Shown here: positions 54,457 to 63,186 of the stretch, piece after piece
Layout: each line of letters begins with the position of its first letter
Position numbering within the stretch: position 1 is the stretch's first letter
NCBI GenBank assembly: GCA_963701065.1
Contig: OY969558.1
Coordinates: 1,240,001-1,304,000 of the forward strand
DNA: 64,000 bases
From: Aquirickettsiella gammari
GTDB taxonomy: Bacteria > Pseudomonadota > Gammaproteobacteria > Diplorickettsiales > Diplorickettsiaceae
Direction of reading: 5' to 3'
Notes under the pieces: generated by a model
Told to the model about the DNA's origin: nothing
The model's input: the letters and a program-made list of their open reading frames with translations, nothing else
Database searches by the model: none
Program-made: the position numbers and the translations under genes

Positions 54457-54489
54457 GTTAAGCAAGCGTTAATATTCGTTGCTTATGCT
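54457..54489 (+). promoter_or_regulatory. PmrA-box-like promoter of the protease-ankyrin gene
   Basis: GTTAA-GCAAGC-GTTAA (54457-54472) is followed after 11 bases by TATGCT (54484-54489); the start codon is at 54537. Half-site spacing (11) and box-to-minus-10 spacing (11) equal those of the divergent gene. Confidence 0.45.
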
Positions 54490-54536
54490 GAGGCGTGTTT
54501 TTTTAATCTGAAATTTTAGCGTTAAGAGAAAAATAG

Positions 54537-57500
54537 ATGCCCACAATAAGTTCTGCTGCTACACCTTTTGATTCCAGTTTACAAGTCATTTTAAACACTA
54601 CGGCTAATCAATGGAGTAGTTATTTTGTGCCGCAAAAAATTAAGCCGATCTTTAGCAAGATATCGACAGCCATTTCTATGCCAGGTTTTATTAACGATGA
54701 GCAATTGAATAAATTTTTAGATTTCTTAACTGGCTATGTTAAATCTGAATTAACAAGGAAAAAATTACTCATAGTGGATGTTGAAATTTTGCCGAAATTG
54801 GATCAGCTTTGGCAGCAAATCCAAAAAAAAATGATTGATCGGGTTCAATTAGATCGAGCCGCTAAGGACATCTTTAGTAATTATCTGCAATTTTTGCATC
54901 TTTTGATGGGAAATGAACATCGTAATCTATTTACTCAATCTGCAATTAAATTTGATGCAACTGATTTGCATGCTATTTCTAAGGCGCTACAGGTTAATGT
55001 CACTGATCTCGATGAGAGTTTGATTGCAAAGTATACCGCTTTGTTAAGCCTAAGTTTTGATGTGCCTAAATTTTTAAAACAATATCAGCTTATTGCCAGC
55101 GCTATTTTTGATTTGGCTAAAGCTATTTTTTTAAATACAGCGATTAATAGTCATATGATAATGACTCAATTTTTTAAGCTGCTAGGCTATCAAGGGCAAT
55201 TACTGGATTATTACCGCAATGATTCCAGATTTGATATTGATGATCGGCTCTTAACCAATGCTACCCAGGATCTAATATATAAAGCGATAGACTTGCAAAC
55301 TTATTTTTTAAATCACTTAGCGCAACGTGAAGATATCAATAAGCCCCTATTACAGCATTATTTATACAGCTATTTTTTTAAGGTACTTTATAAAAAATAT
55401 CCGCATCGTATCAGTGATTTAGTGAAAAATAAATCATTAGCGCCTTATATTAAGACCGATTATGTGGCATTGCCCCATTATTTTGATTGTACCAACTATC
55501 TTCCGTTGAATTATAAAGTGCGCATAGAGTACGACGATTTATCGCAGGATGTTCCAAAGATTGCTTGTCAGGCGATTGTCTGCTCGCAGAAATCCTATCA
55601 CACTTGGAAAAGCTCTTCAAGCGCGAAGTCGCTTACACACCAGAGTGATTATGTTTTTCGTGTAGGTAGCAATTATAATAAGTATCAAAATCTTCCTTAT
55701 GCCTATGGGCATACTCCACGCGGGGGAGGATTTTATATTGCAGGTGTTCTTGAGAATAGTAGTGTAACGGGTACGGGTTATAGCTATTCGGGGGAGAGCC
55801 GACATAATTTTATTGATGTAGCGCGACATGAGGCAGTACACCATGATAATTATAGATTTTATAAAGAATCAGTTAGCGTAAATGCAAAAATCTCTTATTT
55901 TTTAAATCGTAACTTTAACGAAGGATTAGCGGTTTTATTTGCCGGTGGTGCCTGTGCCCCCGGTTATATCAATCAAGATTTTCGTAATATCACAGCGCCG
56001 CGTTTAGAGACTTTATTGCAAAGCGAATATATCGGTTATGGAATTTCCTGGTTGTATAATAATTATTTGATGCAACAGTATCCGGGTTTTTATGCAGATA
56101 TTTTAAGCCTAAGCCAGGATAATTTTAAGAATAAATGGACGGCTATTTTAAATAATGATCAAAGATTTACCCATTGGATAACTTATTTAAATCAAACTTG
56201 CCAACAGGCCCCAAAAGAATTAAGCCTTGACGATTGTCCTAGTATTTACTTAAAAGATTATTTGCCTTCTGTGATAACCACTGAACGCTTACCTAGAACC
56301 AGCCGTTTTGTGCCGACGGTTTTGACTGAAAAATCCAAAACTGCGGAAGAGTTAGGACGAGAGTTAATATTTGAAATTTATAGTAACAAAATAAATGATT
56401 TTCAGCGCTTATTGAATGCCGGCGCTAATCCTAACTATCGCGATCCACACGACGGAAATACACCTTTACATTATCTTTTCTATTACGGTCGTTGCAATGC
56501 TCAATTGGTACAGTTACTTTTAGCGGCAGGTGCTAAGATAAGCAATAATAACGAGGGAAAATCACCGTATCGTCTCGCCATAGAAACCTGCACGGTAGAA
56601 GAGCTACAAACAATAAAGGAAGTTTTTGATACGTTTGCGCCAGTCCCGAATACAACGACATTTGACTCCGGTGAAACAGGGATAGTTACTTATCGGCCAA
56701 AATCAAGCCGAGTGACACTCGTGTTCCCGCTATACGCGTTATCGTCTTTATTAAGTGGGTCAGTCTCTGCATTTTCGGATGAGGCGGGGAGACGCTATAA
56801 AGCATCCTATCCTTACTTACCGGCGTTTATGCGCTACGGTATTAAGCCTATCGCCTTATCAATGGCGAGTGCTAGCTTGGATAGTTTACTTCTAGGAACA
56901 GCGAATAGCGTTGGCTTAGAGGCAGTATGGAGCAGTTTCCTATCATATTTTGCGATAAATTATTTGGGATTATTAATCGCACAACCTATCGAGCGCGCCT
57001 TAGCGAAAAAAATTGAAAATAAAATAATTAATTTTTTATTACCGGTATTATTATATACCAGCTTGTTAAATCCGGGTTTATTGTTTAGTGAAGGTTTTAT
57101 CATGCAATGGATACCGCTGATTATTATGCCGTTAATGAATGCACTTTTGTTTCAATTAGGTAGTTTAGGGACGCATACATTGATGGATAAATTCTTTCCA
57201 GAAGACTTGAGTACAAATCACTCGAAGCCAACTTATTTAGCTTATGGATTGGATGGCACGCCAACAGAATTGATATCGTCGGATGAAAACTCAAATCTAT
57301 TCAGAGAAAATCCAGTTAGTTTTACTTTTAGTGAAGTTCATACATCAACAGAAGAACAACAATCGTTTCTAACATTTGGTTATGAAAAACCAGCTCCGCC
57401 TTTACCCGCTAAGCAAGCATCCAAGTTGCAGCGCTTTTCTTCTATTTTTAGTCGTCAGCCAATTAGTTGTTTGCCTCCAGCGCCTACTCAGCAGGAATTA

Positions 57501-57542
57501 GCAGAGATGGGAATTAAAATAGCTGAACCTAAGACGTATTAG
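54537..57542 (+). CDS. M9-like zinc metalloprotease-ankyrin-membrane fusion protein, effector candidate
   Basis: The 1001-residue protein combines four parts. Residues ~1-330 are helical. Residues ~370-500 hold a gluzincin site: FIDVARHEAVHHDNYRF (His431, Glu432, His435) and NEGLAVLFAGG (Glu462, third zinc ligand); the preceding YGHTPRGGGFYIAG block resembles collagenases of family M9. About two to three ankyrin repeats follow at ~600-700 (HDGNTPLHYLFYYGR, LLLAAGAKISNNNEGKSPY). Residues ~735-890 contain four or more hydrophobic segments, and the tail is Pro/Ser-rich (KPAPPLPAKQASK). No signal peptide. A protease joined to ankyrins and a membrane module suggests delivery into a host organelle membrane; that is inferred. 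Confidence 0.78.
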   Translation: MPTISSAATPFDSSLQVILNTTANQWSSYFVPQKIKPIFSKISTAISMPGFINDEQLNKFLDFLTGYVKSELTRKKLLIVDVEILPKLDQLWQQIQKKMIDRVQLDRAAKDIFSNYLQFLHLLMGNEHRNLFTQSAIKFDATDLHAISKALQVNVTDLDESLIAKYTALLSLSFDVPKFLKQYQLIASAIFDLAKAIFLNTAINSHMIMTQFFKLLGYQGQLLDYYRNDSRFDIDDRLLTNATQDLIYKAIDLQTYFLNHLAQREDINKPLLQHYLYSYFFKVLYKKYPHRISDLVKNKSLAPYIKTDYVALPHYFDCTNYLPLNYKVRIEYDDLSQDVPKIACQAIVCSQKSYHTWKSSSSAKSLTHQSDYVFRVGSNYNKYQNLPYAYGHTPRGGGFYIAGVLENSSVTGTGYSYSGESRHNFIDVARHEAVHHDNYRFYKESVSVNAKISYFLNRNFNEGLAVLFAGGACAPGYINQDFRNITAPRLETLLQSEYIGYGISWLYNNYLMQQYPGFYADILSLSQDNFKNKWTAILNNDQRFTHWITYLNQTCQQAPKELSLDDCPSIYLKDYLPSVITTERLPRTSRFVPTVLTEKSKTAEELGRELIFEIYSNKINDFQRLLNAGANPNYRDPHDGNTPLHYLFYYGRCNAQLVQLLLAAGAKISNNNEGKSPYRLAIETCTVEELQTIKEVFDTFAPVPNTTTFDSGETGIVTYRPKSSRVTLVFPLYALSSLLSGSVSAFSDEAGRRYKASYPYLPAFMRYGIKPIALSMASASLDSLLLGTANSVGLEAVWSSFLSYFAINYLGLLIAQPIERALAKKIENKIINFLLPVLLYTSLLNPGLLFSEGFIMQWIPLIIMPLMNALLFQLGSLGTHTLMDKFFPEDLSTNHSKPTYLAYGLDGTPTELISSDENSNLFRENPVSFTFSEVHTSTEEQQSFLTFGYEKPAPPLPAKQASKLQRFSSIFSRQPISCLPPAPTQQELAEMGIKIAEPKTY

Positions 57543-57582
57543 TCCATTGAGAGGAGTCCGTGTAGTATGTTAGCTTTTAGCC

Positions 57583-58248
57583 ATGTCAGTTTCTTATCGA
57601 GCAAAATTATTAGCCGTCTATGAATATTTATTAAATCGCTATGGGCGGCAAGCTTGGTGGCCGGCGGAGTCGCCTTTCGAGGTGATGCTCGGTGCGTTGC
57701 TCACGCAAAATACGAGTTGGTCGAATGTCGAAAAGGCCTTAGCGAATCTAAAACAACAGTGCGCTTTGACGCCCGAAGCACTCTTAGATCTGGCAACCAG
57801 TTATTTAGAAACTTATTTAAAACCGAGTGGCTATTTTCGTATTAAAGCACAACGTGTGCAGCTTTATTGTCGCTGGTATTTATCCGTCGGCGCTTATGAG
57901 GGACTGGCGCGCTTAACGACGTCCACGCTACGTGAATCGTTGTTACAAGTGAAAGGGATAGGTCCGGAAACAGCCGATGATATTTTATTGTATGCGTTTA
58001 ATCGCCCGGTGTTTGTTATCGATACTTATACACGCCGTTTATTACAGCGTTTACAGTTGATTCAAGGTAAAGCGCCATACGAACGATTACGTGCCTTGTT
58101 GGAAATGAATCTACCTAAACGGGTCGATCTGTATCAACAATACCACGCTTTGATCGTCATGCAGGCCAAACAGCATTGTTGGAAAACCAAACCAGACTGT
58201 CAGCTGTGCGCGTTAACATCGATTTGTTTTTATTGGAAACCTCAATAA
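57583..58248 (+). CDS. HhH-GPD DNA glycosylase, MagIII-like, with FeS cluster
   Basis: The 221-residue protein is an endonuclease III-fold base-excision enzyme: MLGALLTQNTSWSNVEKAL, the helix-hairpin-helix VKGIGPETADDILLYA, catalytic Asp in VFVIDTYTRRLL and a C-terminal Cys cluster (C-x6-C-x2-C-x5-C). The Lys of true Nth is replaced (PET instead of RKT), so it should be a monofunctional glycosylase. The KGIGxETAD form and the LTQNT start match the 3-methyladenine glycosylase MagIII of Helicobacter. It follows the protease-ankyrin gene by 40 bases. Confidence 0.85.
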   Translation: MSVSYRAKLLAVYEYLLNRYGRQAWWPAESPFEVMLGALLTQNTSWSNVEKALANLKQQCALTPEALLDLATSYLETYLKPSGYFRIKAQRVQLYCRWYLSVGAYEGLARLTTSTLRESLLQVKGIGPETADDILLYAFNRPVFVIDTYTRRLLQRLQLIQGKAPYERLRALLEMNLPKRVDLYQQYHALIVMQAKQHCWKTKPDCQLCALTSICFYWKPQ

Positions 58249-58302
58249 CCTGGCTTTAATGCTGCGGTATTCATACTTAAAATACAGTGAGGGTTTCAGC
58301 CG

Positions 58303-58635
58303 CTAGTTAGTTTCTTCGTATTCTGTGCATTCGGTATAGGATTCGTGGATCTTTAAGTGATTTTCACCGGCAAACTTCATCACACACTCAAAGATATCTG
58401 GGTTAGTTTCTTTAAGTTTAGGATCAAGGACAAGACATTTTCGACTGTTTTCATTATCGATTATCGGCCGAAGTTGTGGGGAATAAACCATGCGCCGATT
58501 GGTAAAACTGGCTAAACAGCCACACATACGTTCCGCCCAGTCACTTGGTCTGAAGGGTTCACCATTTTCGGTGACGCCTTCGATAAGGATTAATTTTTCT
58601 TTTTGACTTTTAGGGGGAGGCGTATTTTCTAGCAT
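58303..58635 (-). CDS. DUF3579 family protein
   Basis: The 110-residue protein matches DUF3579, a family of proteobacterial proteins of unknown function (NGO1945-like). Typical blocks are ILIEGVTENGEPFRPSDWAERM, YSPQLRPIIDNENSRKCLV and PDIFECVMKFAGENHLKI. The ATG at 58635 is taken as start, since the only in-frame codon upstream is TTG with no ribosome-binding site. The C-terminal ESYTECTEYEETN is acidic. It converges on the MagIII-like gene. Confidence 0.82.
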   Translation of the reverse strand: MLENTPPPKSQKEKLILIEGVTENGEPFRPSDWAERMCGCLASFTNRRMVYSPQLRPIIDNENSRKCLVLDPKLKETNPDIFECVMKFAGENHLKIHESYTECTEYEETN

Positions 58636-58693
58636 AAGCAATTTTAATTTTTTATTAAGATCAAGCAATATTACAGTAATAAGGATTGATTAA

Positions 58694-59338
58694 CTAGACA
58701 CGATTAGATGACATTTTATTGTCATTATAGAGTAAATAACCACGTTCTGCCTTACTACGGGTTTCCACACTTAAGGGGATCGTTTGTTTCAGTAATTCGG
58801 CTATTTTATACAATTGTTGACAATCCCCCTGTTTTAACTCGAGCTCAATTTCATGTAAGGGGGATTGCTGAGTGGCTGTTTTAACCACTCCTTGGTCTAA
58901 AACCAGCTCAATTTGGGTTCGATCCGGATCCGTCATACTGATATTCCACAATGTGCGTTGAAAATCGGTATGAAATAATTCTAATAAGTCATTTTGGCCA
59001 ATGATATTTTTAAGTTTTGCAATAAGACTCGGGTCGGTAAATTGCTCAATATTCGGCAGGGTTTGATTGACGGCTTGGTCCCATTCATGTCGATGTTGCA
59101 GATCGCCAATCTGTTCGCCGACGGTTTTTAAGGTTTGTATCGTGCGACCGCCGGCCTCGCGTACCCGCATTGTAAGCCCTTGCTGCCACAAGGCTAAATC
59201 AGCGGTATCGAAATAACGACTGATTAATTGTTCAACTAAGAGAGCGGGGCAAGTTGTTTGGTTTAATAAAGGATGTCGGAACAGTCGCTCGACATCGTTG
59301 GGTGCAATGCTTAATTTAAGTTCAATTTCAAGAAACAT
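58694..59338 (-). CDS. CYTH-domain protein (inorganic triphosphatase/YgiF-like)
   Basis: The 214-residue protein is a single CYTH domain, a triphosphate-binding tunnel fold. The EIELKLSI start supplies the ExExK motif; other conserved charged residues are in TMRVREAGG, TLKTVGEQ, IELVLDQG and EIELELKQG. Family enzymes hydrolyse tripolyphosphate or thiamine triphosphate; the E. coli homologue YgiF also has a CHAD domain, missing here. It lies 9 bases after the 58-residue gene, in the rpoH transcript. Confidence 0.9.
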   Translation of the reverse strand: MFLEIELKLSIAPNDVERLFRHPLLNQTTCPALLVEQLISRYFDTADLALWQQGLTMRVREAGGRTIQTLKTVGEQIGDLQHRHEWDQAVNQTLPNIEQFTDPSLIAKLKNIIGQNDLLELFHTDFQRTLWNISMTDPDRTQIELVLDQGVVKTATQQSPLHEIELELKQGDCQQLYKIAELLKQTIPLSVETRSKAERGYLLYNDNKMSSNRV

Positions 59339-59347
59339 AGATCTCGC

Positions 59348-59524
59348 TTAAGAAGGAGGATTTGTCTTTATATCACGTTTTGCCATTAACGCTTGATATT
59401 GCTTGATTTCTTGTTGCTGAGAAGCGGATTTTTTCGGATTAGATCGATCAAAGGCCGCTAAAAAATTATCAATTTCACTGACAAAATTTCTCTTTAGCTT
59501 AAAACCAGCCTGCAAATTTTTCAT
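59348..59524 (-). CDS. Unknown 58-residue protein coupled to rpoH
   Basis: A 58-codon frame starts with an ATG that overlaps the rpoH stop (ATGA, 59524-59521), a classical coupling signal, and ends 9 bases before the CYTH gene. The product is basic and helical: MKNLQAGFKLKRNFVSEID, FLAAFDRSNPKKSASQQQ, then EIKQYQALMAKRDIKTNPPS. I have no firm family for it. Its place between two solid genes makes a real product likely. Confidence 0.65.
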   Translation of the reverse strand: MKNLQAGFKLKRNFVSEIDNFLAAFDRSNPKKSASQQQEIKQYQALMAKRDIKTNPPS

Positions 59525-60390
59525 GCCGCTTGCTCGATAGCCAAGCGTAGCGACTTAATGGCTTTTTGTTCAAGTTGACGCACGCGCTCGGCAGATACTT
59601 GGTAACGCGTGGCTAATTCCTGTAAGGTAACTTTAGGCTCAGCCAACCAGCGTTCTCTGATAATAGATTGCTCGCGTTCATCTAATTGCGTAAGCGCCTT
59701 GTGTAGATTGTCTTGGCGCGACTCAGTGGTATCACTGGCTTCTAGTAAACGCGCCGGATCATAGCGTGTATCCTCAAAATGCGTATCGAGTAATGAATAA
59801 GAAGTGCTTTGGTTATCGGTATTTTCATTCGCACTGATATCCAAGCTCATATCTTTAGAGGCTAAACGAGATTCCATTTCGCGCACTGTTTCAGGTTTTA
59901 CACCGAGATCCTGCGCAACGGCTTCTATCTCTTTTTGATTAAACCAACCTAAATGAGGTTTCATTTTACGCAGATTAAAGAACAATTTACGTTGTGCTTT
60001 GGTAGTGGCAATTTTCACAATGCGCCAATTACGTAAGATAAACTCCTGAATTTCGGCTTTAATCCAGTGGACCGCGAAGGAGATAAGTCGGACGCCGACT
60101 TTGGGATCAAAACGTTTAACCGCTTTCATCAAGCCAATATTCCCTTCTTGAATCAGATCCGCCAAGGCAAGACCATAACCGGTATAAGTCTGTGCAATAT
60201 GCACTACAAATCGCAGATTCGCTATAATGAGCTTTTTAGCGGCGGCCAGATCCTGGTGCTGATAATAGCGCTCGGCAAGCTCCGTTTCTTCTTGCGCGGT
60301 GAGTACCGGGATTTGCTTGAGTCGAGCAATATAAGCATCAGTACTGTTGCTTGGAAGCAATGGGTAAAGCGTTTGTAAGTGAGTGTTCAT
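59521..60390 (-). CDS. rpoH: RNA polymerase heat-shock sigma factor RpoH (sigma-32)
   Basis: The 289-residue protein is a sigma-70-family factor without region 1. Region 2 reads LRFVVHIAQTYTGYGLALADLIQEGNIGLMKAV and is followed by SFAVHWIKAEIQEFI; the RpoH box QRKLFFNLRK distinguishes sigma-32. Region 4 ends ATRYQVSAERVRQLEQKAIKSLRL. The ftsE-ftsX neighbours common in other gammaproteobacteria are absent. It is divergent from ispG and heads a small operon (58-mer, CYTH). Confidence 0.94.
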   Translation of the reverse strand: MNTHLQTLYPLLPSNSTDAYIARLKQIPVLTAQEETELAERYYQHQDLAAAKKLIIANLRFVVHIAQTYTGYGLALADLIQEGNIGLMKAVKRFDPKVGVRLISFAVHWIKAEIQEFILRNWRIVKIATTKAQRKLFFNLRKMKPHLGWFNQKEIEAVAQDLGVKPETVREMESRLASKDMSLDISANENTDNQSTSYSLLDTHFEDTRYDPARLLEASDTTESRQDNLHKALTQLDEREQSIIRERWLAEPKVTLQELATRYQVSAERVRQLEQKAIKSLRLAIEQAA

Positions 60391-60430
60391 GATAATCTCC
60401 GCTGTCCTTAGACTTGTTTTAGTGGTTCAC

Positions 60431-60458
60431 TTGACTTAAATATAGACGAGAGTATACC
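60431..60458 (+). promoter_or_regulatory. Predicted sigma-70 promoter of ispG
   Basis: TTGACT (60431-60436) and TATACC (60453-60458) are 16 bases apart, in the 142-base divergent gap between rpoH and ispG. The ispG start follows at 60533. Confidence 0.5.
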
Positions 60459-60532
60459 GTAATAAATAGCTGTTTTCACCTATCTTTGCGTGTCAATTTT
60501 GTAAAACAAAAGGGCGGAGCAATAAATTCAAG

Positions 60533-61768
60533 ATGCCAAACTTATCACCCTCTATAGCGCGTCGTTTCAGTACCCCTGTTAAGGTAGGGGCTATCCAAAT
60601 GGGCGGTGGGGCCGCGGTAGCGGTTCAATCGATGACCAATACCGATACCGAAGATCCCTCTACTACGGCGCAACAAATCATCGAATTAGCCAAGGCAGGT
60701 TCGGAATTGGTCCGAATTACTGTCAATACCGAGCAAGCGGCGCAGCAGGTGCCTTTTATCCGCGATAAGGTCCGGGAAGCGGGTTACTCGCTGCCGATAG
60801 TCGGTGATTTTCATTACAACGGTCACCGTCTGTTACAAGCCTACCCGGCTTGTGCCGAGGCCTTAGATAAATACCGCATTAATCCGGGCAATGTCGGTTA
60901 CGGTGAAAAACGTGACCTTAATTTTACCCGTATGGTTGAAATAGCGCTTAAATTTAATAAACCAATACGCATTGGGGTTAATTGGGGTAGTTTGGATCAA
61001 GACCTCAGTGCGCGCCAGATGGATAAAAATGCACAATCGTCCCATCCGCGTTCGGCGGCCGAGGTATTGCAAGAAACGCTGGTTTTATCCGCTTTGACGA
61101 GTGCCGAATTAGCGGAAAAAATAGGTTTGTCAGCAAGTCAGATCGTTTTATCGTGTAAGGTTTCGCGCGTCCAAGACCTAATTGCTATCCATCGTGAGTT
61201 GGCTCGTCGTTGCGCCTACGCGATTCATCTGGGTTTAACCGAAGCCGGAATGGGGTCGAAAGGTATTGTTGCGACGACGGCGGCGTTAGCTATTTTGCTG
61301 CAAGAAGGAATAGGCGATACGATTAGGGCTTCCTTAACGCCCGAACCCGGTGGCGATAGAACGCGTGAGGTACTGGTTTGTCAGCAGATTTTACAATCCT
61401 TAGGTTTGCGCACTTTTATGCCATCTGTTTCGGCGTGTCCTGGTTGCGGTCGTACTACCAGCACTTATTTCCAACATTTAGCCAATCAAGTGGAAGGCTA
61501 TATTAAACAACAAATGCCGTATTGGTCGCGGCAATATAATGGGGTAGAAAATTTATCCGTCGCGGTGATGGGATGTGTCGTCAATGGACCGGGTGAAAGT
61601 AAGCATGCCAATATCGGTATTAGTTTACCCGGTAGTGGCGAGCATCCGATTGCGCCGGTATTTGCCGACGGGCGTAAAGTAGCGACCTTGCGCGGCGAGG
61701 ATATCGTCTTGCAATTTCAACAAATGGTAGAAAATTATGTGTTAAGCCATTATGAAAAAAAGGAATAA
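60533..61768 (+). CDS. ispG: 4-hydroxy-3-methylbut-2-en-1-yl diphosphate synthase
   Basis: IspG is the iron-sulphur enzyme of the MEP (non-mevalonate) pathway that opens methylerythritol cyclodiphosphate. The 411-residue protein has VQSMTNTDTED, DFHYNGHRLL, INPGNVGYG, LTEAGMGSKG, and the 4Fe-4S cysteines in SACPGCGRTT and VMGCVVNGPGE. Its end overlaps the L,D-transpeptidase gene by 17 bases. IspG implies the MEP route; Coxiella and Legionella are reported to use mevalonate, so this sets the organism apart. Confidence 0.95.
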   Translation: MPNLSPSIARRFSTPVKVGAIQMGGGAAVAVQSMTNTDTEDPSTTAQQIIELAKAGSELVRITVNTEQAAQQVPFIRDKVREAGYSLPIVGDFHYNGHRLLQAYPACAEALDKYRINPGNVGYGEKRDLNFTRMVEIALKFNKPIRIGVNWGSLDQDLSARQMDKNAQSSHPRSAAEVLQETLVLSALTSAELAEKIGLSASQIVLSCKVSRVQDLIAIHRELARRCAYAIHLGLTEAGMGSKGIVATTAALAILLQEGIGDTIRASLTPEPGGDRTREVLVCQQILQSLGLRTFMPSVSACPGCGRTTSTYFQHLANQVEGYIKQQMPYWSRQYNGVENLSVAVMGCVVNGPGESKHANIGISLPGSGEHPIAPVFADGRKVATLRGEDIVLQFQQMVENYVLSHYEKKE

Positions 61769-63029
61769 AAAATATTTTATGCGTGTACCCCGATTGAACT
61801 GTCTACTCACTTTAGGCACGCTGTCGTTTGCATTGCTGATTAGCATGCTGTCGTCTAGTTCACAGGCAGAAAATACCACCGCAGAGGTTAATGCGGCGGC
61901 GGTTGCCGAATCACCAGCCATGCGTAATCTAGCGTATCAACGACTTGAAAAGGTGTTGCCTATTTATCAAAAGGCGCTACAACATCCCTGGCCACTATTA
62001 CAGACGAACGAGGTGTTAGCTTTTGGTCGCTATGATCCGGCTGTGGCGGTATTACGTCAGCGTTTATGTGCCACACAAGACTTAAGCGAAACCGCTTGCG
62101 TGGCGAGTCCTAACTTTAATTATTTTGATCAACAAGTCGAAGCGGCGGTCGCTTTGTTTCAAGAACGGCACGGCTTAACAGCAGATGGAGTGGTCGGTGC
62201 GACCACTCGTCATGCACTGAATGTTTCACCGCAGCAACGCTGTCATCAGATTGAAGTCAATTTAAAACGTTGGTTGCGACTGATTCACTTAGCCAATCCC
62301 GCTTATATTTGGATCAATGTGCCGGATCATCGCTTGCGTTTAGTCAAGGATCACCACGCTATTTTGACAGCGCGGGTAATTGTGGGTAAGACATCGCGTC
62401 AAACACCTGAAATTAACTCCAAGGTAACACGCATTATATTAAATCCGTTTTGGACGGTACCACCTGGCATCGCGCGTCGGGATGTCATCCCTAAGGCGAT
62501 GCAAGATAACGACTATTTAAGTCGCTATCATATCCGAATTTTTAATCGGGCTAATCAGGAATTAGATTCGGATGAAGTCGATTGGTTAGCGGTGAAAAAA
62601 AATCCTTCACAGATTATTTTACGTCAAGATCCAGGGCCACATAATGCCTTGGGTCAAATTAAGTTTGAATTTGCTAATCCGCATTTGATTTATCTGCACG
62701 ATACACCCGCCAGAGCCTTATTTGAGGCGGAGAAACGCTTATTTAGTTCCGGTTGTGTGCGTTTGGAAGATCCTTTTGATTTTCTAGCCGCCTTAGAGGA
62801 ATTAGATCCTTCACTGCAACAAGCGGCGCCTCGTATCGAAGCGGCTTTGGAATCAGGTCGTACCACCGTTATCTCGTTAAAACAGGCCATTCCAATACAT
62901 CTAACTTATATTACTGCTTGGGTTGATAAGGCAGGGATAGTCCATTTTTGGGATGATGTTTATGCGCGTGACCCCGTCTTACCCGTCAATCAACAAAAAT
63001 TAGCCAATGATTTGCCGCAAGCTATTTGA
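61752..63029 (+). CDS. L,D-transpeptidase, YcbB/LdtD-like
   Basis: The 425-residue protein starts with a signal peptide (LLTLGTLSFALLISMLSSSSQA), then a helical part, a peptidoglycan-binding domain (VALFQERHGLTADGVVG) and a YkuD domain with YLHDTPARALF and RLFSSGCVRLEDP, Cys335 being the nucleophile. A long insertion within the catalytic domain is typical of the YcbB group, which forms 3-3 crosslinks. Its ATG lies within the end of ispG, suggesting coupling. A second, shorter L,D-transpeptidase is at 42528. Confidence 0.93.
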   Translation: MKKRNKKYFMRVPRLNCLLTLGTLSFALLISMLSSSSQAENTTAEVNAAAVAESPAMRNLAYQRLEKVLPIYQKALQHPWPLLQTNEVLAFGRYDPAVAVLRQRLCATQDLSETACVASPNFNYFDQQVEAAVALFQERHGLTADGVVGATTRHALNVSPQQRCHQIEVNLKRWLRLIHLANPAYIWINVPDHRLRLVKDHHAILTARVIVGKTSRQTPEINSKVTRIILNPFWTVPPGIARRDVIPKAMQDNDYLSRYHIRIFNRANQELDSDEVDWLAVKKNPSQIILRQDPGPHNALGQIKFEFANPHLIYLHDTPARALFEAEKRLFSSGCVRLEDPFDFLAALEELDPSLQQAAPRIEAALESGRTTVISLKQAIPIHLTYITAWVDKAGIVHFWDDVYARDPVLPVNQQKLANDLPQAI

Positions 63030-63186
63030 AAAAGCGCGTGCTTGAACAAGCTGAGGCATTAAATTATTCAGCGGATAAATTACTTTTTAGTCTGTAACTG
63101 GATGCTTGAATCTTATGCGAAGATTTTTTAGCTATTTATTAGCTTAAGCGTCTGTCTGAATAACAACAAATAAGGAAGAATAAAAA

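Larger units (their letters stand above)
54094..54536. other. 443-base divergent regulatory gap between two large effector candidates
   Basis: The region is strongly AT-rich and holds no gene that I can see. It contains two TTAA-N7-TTAA direct repeats, one near each end, each correctly placed before a -10-like hexamer of the adjacent gene (listed separately). The middle has A/T runs and no other obvious element. Confidence 0.6.
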
